A stretch of 64,000 bases of DNA, from contig OZ038507.1 of the NCBI GenBank assembly GCA_964036315.1, positions 56,898,223 to 56,962,222 on the forward strand. Direction: 5' to 3'. Positions within the stretch are counted from its first letter, which is position 1. The number at the start of each line of letters is the position of its first letter. A program made the translations under genes and the position numbers. The notes under the pieces were generated by a model. The model was not told the origin of the DNA, did no database searches, and was given only the letters and a program-made list of their open reading frames with translations. Source of the stretch: Acanthosepion esculentum. Taxonomy: Eukaryota; Mollusca; Cephalopoda; Sepiida; Sepiidae. Below, in pieces: positions 33,171-41,509 of the stretch.

Positions 33171-33405
33171 TGTTATGGACCAGGTTAGGACCAAGGAAGA
33201 ACAACACGAACACAAGAGTAGAAATAACGAAGATATATTACACGGAATAATAATATAAGATGTGGAAGGTGTTAGTATGACTGTCAGTCTGGTTTGGAGT
33301 GAACTACTATCGGCTCGACTCGATTCGTCTCTCTCTCTTGAGGGGCGTAGTATATATAGTGTTAGGAAGGGTTCATTCTGTAGTTTTAGGTAAGGACCAA
33401 TAACA
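33171..33405. mobile_element. probable solo LTR (235 bp) near hAT left end
   Basis: Begins TGTTATGGACC and ends GGACCAATAACA, so the ends are inverted (TGTTAT...ATAACA) and of TG...CA form. A TATATATAG lies near 33350. It splits the left terminus of the surrounding hAT-like element. No clean target duplication is visible (TTTTT versus GTTGT). Confidence 0.4.
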
Positions 33406-33450
33406 GTTGTCCAACCTTTTTTCCTCATGGGCCAAATTAGAAATTTAGGT

Positions 33451-33575
33451 ATGATGAAAATGTGGAAAAGACAAAGCAAAATCCGAATATGTGAGTTTAC
33501 TGTTTTTATTTTGTTTTTGTTTTTGTTATTCTGTCGACGTCAGAGGTTTCGGTCAAATAGACCTTCTTCGGGACA
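33451..33575 (-). repeat. Penelope-like element inverted repeat, downstream arm
   Basis: Complement of 34143-34267 with one mismatch (CAGAGG versus the CAGACG expected). In minus-strand sense it lies downstream of the GIY-YIG frame and carries CCGAAGA, an A, GGTC...GACC, GAAAC, a degenerate hammerhead-like block. Confidence 0.9.
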
Positions 33576-33786
33576 TGGTTAATGGAGACATATTTATATT
33601 AGATTTAAGTTAGATGAAGAGACGATATATACAGGACTGGTCAGAAACAGAAAAACTGAAATTCTAAAGTCAGAGTATTCTTTCTTGGAGTCGGATACGC
33701 TGGCGTCGCGTGGGCGGCACTACGAAAACCTGCGCACAGGGAAAAGATTGTGTACTAAGTGGAAGGTGGGGGGGACTTATTTAAAA

Positions 33787-34110
33787 CTATAGCTTATCGG
33801 TACGTTTATCACGCATTAATCTGGCTACACAGCTTGCTATATGAAAGAACCCTGGTCGGGTATTTACTGTGTGTGAGGTGGCTATCATGCTAGCCTCATA
33901 AATCTGCCTAAGGTTTATATTGTGGATATATTTTAAGATCTTCACAGAGTCGAAATCAAAATTGTGATCAGATTTGGCTATGTGTATAACTAAAGCACTG
34001 CTTAGATTACCGAGGCGAATATCACGTTTATGTTCGGAAATGCGAGATTTCAATGATCTACCTGTCTCGCCTACATAACTCAAGTTGCAGTCTTATGCAT
34101 CCGATGCTTG
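33787..34110 (-). pseudogene. GIY-YIG endonuclease domain of a Penelope-like element
   Basis: Minus strand, reading from 34107: CNLSYVGETGRSLKSRISEH, then KRDIRLGN, HIAKSDHNFDFDSVKIL, and a C-terminal EASMIATSHTVNTRPGF. SYVGETGR...R...H is the GIY-YIG core (Tyr, Gly, Arg) in the form found in Penelope-like elements, where a CNC/CNL..YVGET motif marks its start. This nuclease nicks target DNA. The frame is open to 33787 but lacks all RT upstream, where the inverted repeat follows immediately. Confidence 0.82.
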
Positions 34111-34142
34111 TGTCTATCAGGTGCCCTGTAGAGACTGCAACT

Positions 34143-34267
34143 TGTCCCGAAGAAGGTCTATTTGACCGAAACGTCTGACGTCGACAGAATAACAAAAACA
34201 AAAACAAAATAAAAACAGTAAACTCACATATTCGGATTTTGCTTTGTCTTTTCCACATTTTCATCAT
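34143..34267 (+). repeat. Penelope-like element inverted repeat, upstream arm
   Basis: On the plus strand: CCGAAGA (34147-34153), A, GGTC (34155-34158), TATTT, GACC (34164-34167), GAAACGTC (34168-34175), then GACGTCGACAG and A-rich text. It resembles the hammerhead core with C instead of U in the first box. The two arms could pair into a long hairpin in a transcript. Confidence 0.85.
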
Positions 34268-34802
34268 CTACATCCACACATTTGCTTACAAATTTAGGTA
34301 TATTCACCGGGCCACAAAAGTACTTTCTTTAAAAAGTTCAAAACGTTGTGAAGATCAGTTTTTTTTTAATAACAAATACATTTAATAACAAAAATACTGT
34401 ATTATTGACAGTAAGCAAAAAGAAATTATACATAGACAAAATAAAATAAATTCAATGTGATTTTTTGACATTGCTTTCCTTTTATAATATTGTCAATGTC
34501 TGCTTTTTTGGTACTAGTTTTTATTCCAAGAATGTTAGTTGAATGGGAATCACTCAACCGATATTTTTTAGCAAGTTTGACGTTTTTCACGCAGAATTGT
34601 TCAGAGCAATATGTGCTACCTCGTATGCATAACAGCTTTCTAGATAAGCTAAATAATATTTATTTAGCCCCGGTCCTTGCCCCACGCACCAGCTGGTATG
34701 TCTCGGCAAAGGCCTTTGCCCCTTTTCTCTTGCAATGGGGAAGTGAACCTACGAGCACAATCTGAGAATATTTTTTTCTTGACATACGTTACTAAAGTAA
34801 AT

Positions 34803-34930
34803 GATTAGGTTTGGTTTGGATTCGTTTATTTTACGGCATATCAACCTCAATAGGTTATTTAATGCCGACAAGATTTTTATTTCTGGTAAATGTTTTTTTC
34901 TTCAAAAATGTATTGCTGATAATATTGTAT
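34803..34930 (-). mobile_element. family A fragment
   Basis: GTTTGGTTTGGATTCGTTTA, ACGGCATATCAACCTCAATAG, GTTATTTAATGCCGACAAG and ATGTATTGCTGATAATA match the tail end of family A in reverse. It is inserted between the two duplicated segments of the hAT-like element. Confidence 0.65.
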
Positions 34931-35194
34931 TTTATTTTAAAAGTTCAAAACATCGTGAATATGAAATTTTAATAACAAATATATATAATTACAAATAATA
35001 CTGTATAAATGACTGTAGAAAAAAGTAATTATGCATACGCAAAATAAAATGAATTCAATGTTGTTTTCCTTTAATAATATGGTCAGTATCTGCTTTTATG
35101 GAGCTAGTCTTTATTCGAAGGATGTTAGTAAAATGAGAATCATTCAACATATTTCTTTAAGCAGTTTTGATGTTTTTCATGTATAAAAAGAATT

Positions 35195-35345
35195 GTCCTC
35201 AGGAGTAATGATTTTCAAAGTGTAGCCCAGATGTGGCACAAGTCCGAAAGTATGGGGCACCCAGTGAGGATCGAACTCACTACTCAGTCGTAATTGTTCT
35301 TGTGAGACAAGCTTGCTAACCCTTACACCACCTCGAGGTGCCCAA
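35195..35345 (-). mobile_element. tRNA-like SINE inside the hAT-like element
   Basis: Minus strand 35343-35255 reads like a class II tRNA: acceptor strand GGGCACC, box A TGGTGTAAGGGTTAGC (35330-35315), T arm GTGAG-TTCGATC-CTCAC (box B), then GGTGCCC, which pairs with the acceptor strand. Two extra bases lie between T stem and acceptor, and no clean anticodon stem is evident, so it is a tRNA-derived repeat, not a functional tRNA. The sister segment at 34600 lacks it, confirming an insertion. Confidence 0.7.
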
Positions 35346-35771
35346 TTATTCACAGCAGTATGTACTACCCAACATACACAACAGCTTTCTAGATAAGCTA
35401 AATAATTTTTATTTAGCTCCGGTCCTTGCCCCACGCACCAGCAAAGACATTTGCCCCGTTCCCCTTTTAGTGCAATGAGAAAGTGAAAGTGAACCTATGA
35501 ATACAATCTGAGAATAATTTTCTCGACACACGTTACTAAAGTAAATGAAAATATGCCTAAAGATTTTAGGGTGCGGCGAACCCATGAAAATATTAAATGG
35601 GCCTCAGTGTGGCTCGTGGGCCGCTGGTTGGATCTCCTTGTTTAGAGTTTATTAATTCCATATCTTGCATTTTTTTTTCTGAAGGGCTTAGAGTAGATGC
35701 CATCACGTCTCATTCTAATTCCAGATCATAGTTTCTGTTTTAGAAACTATAATGGTAACGACTATGTTAGT

Positions 35772-36315
35772 CGTTTCCATATGTGGAAACATTCGGCCTT
35801 CGCTGACCGAGCAGCCAGTGTCACTGTCGGTTGAAATTTATAAGATCTTTTGTATTAAGGCAATTTTTCATGAAAATACGTTTCCCAAGTCCACTAACTG
35901 CTATCGTTATTTGCAGTACAGATTAGCGTTTCTTTTCTAGCCGTTAGCTTGAAGTACTGTGGAACGTCAACATCTTGATTCTTCAATATCTGTCTATATC
36001 TCTGAGATGAGGTATTATGATTACTTGCATTATTTACATTATTCGTTTTCATATGTGGAAACATTCGGCCTTCGCTGACCGAGCAGCCAGTGTCACTGTC
36101 GGTTGAAATTTATAAGATCTTTTGTATTAAGGCAATTTTTCATGAACATACATTTCCCAAGTCCACTAACTGCTATCGTTATTTGCAGTACAGATTAGCG
36201 TTTCTTTTCTAGCCGTTAGATTGAAGTACTGTGGAACGTCAACATCTTGATTCTTCAATATCTGTCTATATCTCTGAGATGAGGTATTATGATTACTTGC
36301 ATTATTTACATTATT
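35772..36315. repeat. 272 bp tandem duplication
   Basis: Two adjacent units with a 272-base offset (CATATGTGGAAACATTCGG at 35778 and 36050), near identical: GCTGACCGAGCAGCCAGTG, AATTTATAAGATC, GCAGTACAGATTAGCG. Each unit ends in the terminal part of the SINE that follows at 36257. The first unit therefore carries a duplicated piece of SINE. Confidence 0.9.
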
Positions 36316-36702
36316 CGGACTGTTATCCTCATCTTCATTGCCATATTCACAACGTGTCGGCTTCTATATCTCTGAGATGAGGTATTATGATTACTTGCAT
36401 TATTTACATTGCTCGGACCGTTATCCCCGTCTTCATTAGCATATTCACAACGTTTCGGCCTTTGTACGCTCCGGCCTTCTTCAGGTGACCGGAATTTTGA
36501 ATCGAACCGTTTATTTCGTCCACCGGGGTAGATTGTTCTAGTTCCACGTGCCAAGCCTCTTCCGGATGTCTCAGTCATTTGCCTTGAACTGAACTCTCCA
36601 AGTTTTTGGTTCACCACTGCTGTGGCCTTGTATTGAACTCACAACACTTTGGGTCTAGTCACTGGATCTAACCAACGTCATCATCCTCTGGATCATGTGT
36701 CC
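36257..36702 (-). mobile_element. tRNA-derived SINE with hammerhead-like motif, copy 2
   Basis: Same family as 22016-22437. A perfect 10-base duplication TTGATTCTTC flanks it (36247-36256 and 36703-36712). On the minus strand it starts GGACACATGATCCAGAGGAT (box A-like), has box B GAGTTCAATAC at about 36638-36628, and then the hammerhead-like core. The last ~97 bases are duplicated in tandem (about 36270-36366 and 36367-36455), including the GAAAC half of the motif (GACAC in the second version). Confidence 0.8.
36445..36488 (-). ncRNA. hammerhead-ribozyme-like motif, SINE copy 2 (core boxes intact)
   Basis: Minus strand 5' to 3': TCAC (36488-36485), CTGAAGA (36484-36478), an extra A, GGCC, a 12-base loop, GGCC, GAAAC (36456-36452), GTT, GTGA (36448-36445). 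TCAC and GTGA pair as a four-base stem I; GGCC/GGCC forms stem II; GAAAC-GTT gives a minimal stem III with U16.1 and a permitted H17. The departure from the canonical core is the extra A before stem II. Short stem III forms like this are known from Penelope-type elements. Activity is inference. Confidence 0.5.
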
Positions 36703-36949
36703 TTGATTCTTCTTCTATGTACCTTGTCCTTTCAAAACGTTGAAGATTGTGGCCCTCCACAACTTCCAGTCTATTTGTACCTCTCCATTACAATTGTCGC
36801 TGATGTTGAATGTTCTTAAGCGATGTGGTTTCTGTTATTTCGTATAGTTCTTTGGGATTCTGTAGCGCCAGTCTATAAGAATTGATGAAGGGTTGTCTTC
36901 TATGGGATTCATTCGCTTGAAGCCATTTGATTGATCTGATAAGTTGTAT

Positions 36950-37335
36950 TTTTTAAATCAAATTCGCCCAAGCAAGACGATAACGCCACTAAGACACAAG
37001 AAGCTGCTGAGAGTGAAAGAGAATGAGAAACCTTTAGAAGGAACCTAAAAACAAATCCTAAACGGGAAACAAGGGATAAACCTTTGATTCCATTTAAAAA
37101 ACAGAGAGGAGGGTGAACCAGGCGATAGGCGAACCTCTCTACTCCTAGTGAAGAAAAAAAAACGGTAAATGAAATTTCAAGGTTTAGGCGGATACGTTAG
37201 AAGTATAGAGTTTAGAATTAAACGGAAACCCAATCCTAAACAGGAAACAAAGGATAGACCTCTACTCTCGTTCAAAAACCAGAGTGGTGGGTGAATCGGA
37301 CAATAGGCAAACCTATCTACTCCTATTGAATGAAA
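36950..37335 (-). mobile_element. LINE B 3' UTR scrap and a two-copy repeat
   Basis: 36955-37050 (CGCCCAAGCAAGACGATAACG, GAGTGAAAGAGAATGAGAAACC) is the LINE B 3' terminus in reverse. 37050-37150 and 37205-37330 are two diverged copies of one segment (AATCCTAAACGGGAAACAAG, CAATAGGCAAACCTATCTACTCC-like). They are unclassified. Confidence 0.55.
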
Positions 37336-37349
37336 AAATAGAAGAAGTT

Positions 37350-37545
37350 TAGACCAGTCTTTTCTAACCGACAGTTGCCATCCGAGGCTATAGAACCCGG
37401 TCTGTTCTGTTATTTGCCCGTAGCTGGTAGGGAGGGGAGAAGAAAAGGATTCATATCTTTCTAAAAAGATATTAGCACGTTAAGTGACTGTCATGGATTC
37501 GACTGGAATTCGAACTCGGCTCTCCGATTCCTATTGTTCGATCGA
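37350..37545 (-). mobile_element. tRNA-like SINE
   Basis: Very similar to 62390-62560: GGCTATAGAACCCGGTCTGT, GGATTCATATCTTT, GGATTCGACTGGAATTCGAAC, TCGGCTCTCCGATT. On the minus strand GAGTTCGAATTCC (37517-37505) is a good box B. Box A is not clear. It lies directly 5' (minus sense) of LINE B-related sequence. Confidence 0.6.
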
Positions 37546-37980
37546 AACATGTCACAAGTATCCATTAACAGAATTGAATTTAAACGAATGGAGAAATGCA
37601 ACGCGAGGACAACTTGTTTCTTAGTCTCGCGAGATTTGGCCAACACGTGACCAGCATTTGTAAACAAGTGTCTCCCCGCCTCTGATATAGAAAAAAAGCA
37701 AAACTCGAGAATTGTGAGGAACGCTCGTCTGGATGGTGTCACTTTAGGTCTTGGTTTTCTCTAAGGAGAGTAGTAAATAGAACCGTAAAAATAATGGAAT
37801 TTCACATCCGGGCATCTTCTTTTCTCGTCATCCTGGCACTTTGTCAGCCATTTTGAGAACTGGTATTAGGTATTGATATTTGTTGAGTTTATTTTATTAA
37901 TTTTCATCACAAACCTTCATTGAACAAAATTCAATGTCAACGTTGTAGGAGACAAAACCGTTAGTCATTGTTCCAAGATG
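37546..37980. other. no gene recognised
   Basis: Mixed-composition DNA with no recognised coding, RNA or repeat signal. Confidence 0.4.
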
Positions 37981-38139
37981 AGTCAATTTATGTTTTTTTT
38001 TCAAGGATAATGTCTTTGATTGATTCGATTTTGACAGAATTTTTTTTTCACGTTGGGTTTTATTCGCCCCAGTTTTTCACGGATACTTCATTTATCTTTT
38101 CAGATTTCTTCAAAAGTTTGACTTCTTTCTTTCTTCTTT

Positions 38140-38389
38140 TTTTTTCTCATCTAAATTCTTTGATTTTGTTTCTGTTCTCATCTTTCTTTCTTTTTTCTTT
38201 TTTTCTTTCTTTCTTTCATTCTTTCTTTCTTTCTTTCTTTCTTTCTATATTCCATTTCTATTATTTAGAATTATAACTTTTCGCTTTTTCTTTCTTTCTT
38301 TCTTTCATTCTTTCTTTCTTTCTTTCTTTCTATATTCCATTTCTATTATTTAGAATTATAACTTTTCGCTTTTTCTTTCTTTCTTTCAT

Positions 38390-38440
<51 letters not shown>

Positions 38441-38510
38441 ATATTCCATTTCTGTTATTTAGAATTATAACTTTTCGCTTTTTCTTTCTTTCTTTCTTTC
38501 TTTCTTTCTT
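38140..38510. repeat. (CTTT)n array with a repeated 50-base spacer
   Basis: The spacer TATATTCCATTTCTATTATTT plus AGAATTATAACTTTTCGC occurs three times (about 38246, 38331 and 38440) between CTTT runs of different length. The unit (CTTT run plus spacer) was copied as a whole at lengths of about 85 and 109 bases. Confidence 0.9.
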
Positions 38511-38960
38511 TTAAAATAATATTGACTAATTATTTTTATTTCCTCCGAAATAAAAAAAGTGATATTTGCCCGAGATTGTCCGGGCGTCGGCAATGGTACT
38601 TGATCAGATCTGTTTTTAACAACGTGACAATTATAACCAGAGAGGCGCGTGAATAGATGAAAATCTCGCAACTTATAAAGAAACAATCCTTCCAGTTGAT
38701 TAAGCGAAGCCATCAGTTCTTCAACCCTTATCCGCGCAAGCGCAGATGTGTATATCAACTTACGAAAAAATCTTTGAGGCTTTGAGCGGATATTCGTGAC
38801 TCGAATAGCTTGAAATGAAATTGATAATGTTACTATGGAAACAATACTTCCTTGGAAAGATATTTGTGACGTGTAAGTACTGTAGATTTTACATGAGCAC
38901 AAATGCACTAATTAGGCGTGGAAATGCGTTCGACTAAGCGCATCCTATGAGAGAGAACTT
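38511..38960. other. no gene recognised
   Basis: A non-repetitive stretch between polypyrimidine tracts. The 147-codon minus frame here is extended by the CTTT array and has no recognised domain. Confidence 0.4.
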
Positions 38961-38984
38961 GATTCTGAATTTACTTCGTAATTT

Positions 38985-40018
38985 CTTTCTTTTAATCTTA
39001 ATCCGCTTCTAAATTTCGTCTTCCTTCTTAACATCATTTTATTATTCTTCTCTTTCTTTTTCTTATTTTTTCTTCCCTATCTTTTTTTCTCTTTCTTTTT
39101 CATAAATATTTTGTTTGTTTTCTTTCTTATCTTCATTCTTTCTTTTTTTTCTTTCTTTCTTTTTCTTTCTTTTTTCTTTCTTTCTTTTTCTTTCTTTCTT
39201 TCTTTCTTTTTTCTTTCTTTCTTTCTTTATCTACATTCTTTTTCTCCTTTTCCTTCTTTCTTTCTTTCTTTCTTTCTATCTTTCTTTCTTTTTTTCTTTC
39301 TTTCGTTTTTTATTTTTTTGTTCTCATCAACATTCATTCATTTTTCTTCTTCCCTTCTTATTTCTGTACATTCTTTCACTCTTGTATCTCCTCATATTTT
39401 TCATAAACATTCTTTCCATTTTTCTTTCTTCTCATCTGCTTTTTTCTCTTTGTTTGTTTGTTTGTTTCTTTCTTTCTTTTATCTCCCATTTCTTTTTCAA
39501 AAACACTTTTCCTGCCTTTTTTCTTATCTGTATTCTTTATTATTCTGTCTTTTTTAATTTCTTTTTTAGTGTATTTTCCTTTTTTGTTCATAAACGTTCT
39601 TTTGCCTTTCTTTTCGTCTGAATTCTTTCTTTCTTTTTCTTTCTTTCTTACTTCGCATCTAAAGTCTTTCTTCTTCTTTTCCTTCTTTCTTTCCTACCTT
39701 CTCCTCATTTACCTTCTTTCTTTATTCTTTCTTTAATTATTTCCTTTTATCTTTCTTTATTTCATTTCTATCATTCCTTCCTTTCTTTCTTTCTTTTTTC
39801 ACATCTACAGTCTTTGTTATTTCTTCTCTCTTTCTTTCTTCACATCTACGTTCTTTCTTTCGTTCCTATTTTCGTTCTTTCTTTGTTTGTTCTCATCTAC
39901 ATTCGTTCATTTGTCTTTTTTTTTTCTGTACTTTCTTTATTTCTTGTATTCTCCTCATTTTTTTCATAAGCATTCTTTCCCCTTAGTCTGTCTTCTCGTT
40001 TGTATTAATTTCTTTCGT

Positions 40019-40080
<62 letters not shown>

Positions 40081-40150
40081 TTCCTTTCTTTCTTTTCAAA
40101 AAACATTTTCCCTGTCCTTCTCCTCATCTGCATACTTTCTTATTCATTTT

Positions 40151-40206
<56 letters not shown>

Positions 40207-40310
40207 TATTGTTTTTTCTTTCTTTTGTTCATAAACATTCTTTTTGCCTTCCTCTTCGTCTGCATTCTTTCTTTCTTTCTTTCTTTCTTTTTTACCTTGT
40301 TTTCCCGACC
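38985..40310. repeat. polypyrimidine tract, 1.3 kb
   Basis: C/T-rich on the plus strand, with clean CTTT runs at about 40017-40077 and 40149-40208 and many phrases of the type CATCTACATTCTTTC and CATAAACATTCTTT recurring at irregular spacing. This looks like an old tandem array of a ~60-100 base unit. An RTE tail follows immediately. Confidence 0.85.
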
Positions 40311-40329
40311 AATGTCAGAATACTGGATT

Positions 40330-40835
40330 TGCTAATCATCAATTAGGAGAAGGAAAACAAGCCACATTCATGATTCCGTTTCGTTTTCGGGAAACGTTGG
40401 ACAATCTCCTCAAAGATAAAGCGGAGATATGAAGCAACAGATATGTGGTTCTACAGAAGGATGCTGAGGATATCATGGGCCGAATATGAAGTTCTAAAGA
40501 CAACAAAACGACACTTAACACCTGGAAGAGATAGTTGAAATTTCTGGGGCACCTCATAAGAAAGGTGGGCTTGGAAAATCTGATACTCACAGGACTGATT
40601 GAGGGAAAGAGGGAGAGAGGAAAGCAGCACGTAATATACTTCATGAGCTTGAACAAATGGATGGTAGGCAGTGTTTGGGAGAAATAACAAAAATATATAA
40701 CTTATTAAGAGTTCCATGGGACAGGAAGATATGAAGGGCCATGACCGTATACGCTCTGAAGGGACACGACGCATAAAAGATAAGAAAGAAAAGATCTGAA
40801 AGAAAAAATAGATAACCATCTTCGCTTTCCTAGAA
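40330..40835 (+). pseudogene. RTE-type LINE C-terminal tail
   Basis: Plus strand, mixed frames: ATDMWFYRRMLRISWAEYE, then KFLGHLIRKVGLENLILTGL, EGKRERGKQ, and a final LTRP-like region. The order W.YRRMLRI.W, FLGH..R...LE...LTG.IEGKR.RGRQ is the tail of RTE/BovB-type reverse transcriptases. It ends CTGAAGGGACACGACGCATAA with a short A-rich tail. The 5' side starts in GTTGGACAATCTCCTCAAAG, which also occurs in the copy at 45600. Confidence 0.8.
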
Positions 40836-41495
40836 ATGCCGAGAAAGTTATATAATTGTTTATCAATTATGTATTTCTCAATGTTTTTTATTCAATGTAT
40901 AGCGTTGGGTTAGTTTTTATTGCAATTCAGGAGCACCTCGGATTACGTGTTACCAGTAGCAGGCCTAAGACCGAACTGATGTAAGGCTTATTGCATCGTC
41001 AAATATTTGAGTTTAACAACTTAAACCAAATATTACAATGGCAATCATAATTTTGAATGCAGATCATTATTTAAAGAAGCAAGTACCTCGCATATCATGT
41101 GACTTTTGAAGACCTAATTTTGAAGCTAATTTTAAGGGGGTCACATCATACACGAGATATAAAATTAGCGTATGTACTCCTGGCCCTGAATAAGCCGTTG
41201 GCCAAACTATATATCCATTTACTGTAGTCAAAAGCTGTATTTAAAATAAATATGATTTTGATAAAATTGATGTTTTACTTAAATGCATCCAATAATAATA
41301 ATGCATGTAATATTAGCATATTAGTATCGTATTATAAAATACAAACATAGCGAATATGCATCTTTTCCATTGTTAACGTTTATAAGCTGTTTAGCTCTTT
41401 CCCGTTCGGTGTTGTTTATGGCCGTACGAATTTACGCAACGAGTATAGCGTTACTAACGTTACTTTTATCATTCTCTTTTACATTTTAAACTAAT
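40836..41495. other. no gene recognised; fragments of the minisatellite theme
   Basis: AT-rich. Near 41148 the phrase CATACACGAGATATA recalls the unit of the adjacent minisatellite (CATGATACACGAGATACATG). No coding similarity. Confidence 0.5.
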
Positions 41496-41509
41496 TTAAG
41501 ATGGATAAA

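Larger units (their letters stand above)
33452..34289 (-). mobile_element. Penelope-like element remnant with inverted repeats
   Basis: An 11-base direct repeat AAATTTAGGTA flanks the block (33441-33451 and 34290-34300). Inside are 125-base inverted repeats (33451-33575 and 34143-34267) that differ at one position. Between them the minus strand encodes a GIY-YIG nuclease end. Penelope-like elements encode an RT plus GIY-YIG and often show terminal repeats in inverted arrangement; here the RT is lost. The host sequence reads continuously across the two copies of the direct repeat. Confidence 0.8.
33161..35639. mobile_element. non-autonomous hAT-like element hosting nested insertions
   Basis: Left end CAGGTT...(insert)...GTCCAACC and right end GGTTGGATCTCCTT form imperfect terminal inverted repeats (10 of 14). 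The flanking octamers GTGTAGAG (33153-33160) and GTTTAGAG (35640-35647) match at 7 of 8, the 8 bp duplication typical of hAT elements. Text such as CATGGGCCAAATTAG and GGCTCGTGGGCCGCTGG near the ends is hAT-like in style. No transposase was seen. The interior contains two diverged direct copies of one segment (about 34340-34770 and 34940-35560). Confidence 0.5.

Noticed and set aside
35255..35343. Functional tRNA gene on the minus strand
   Set aside because: Good acceptor and T arm, but two extra bases between them, no clear anticodon stem, and placement inside a transposon where the sister segment lacks it. A SINE head fits better.
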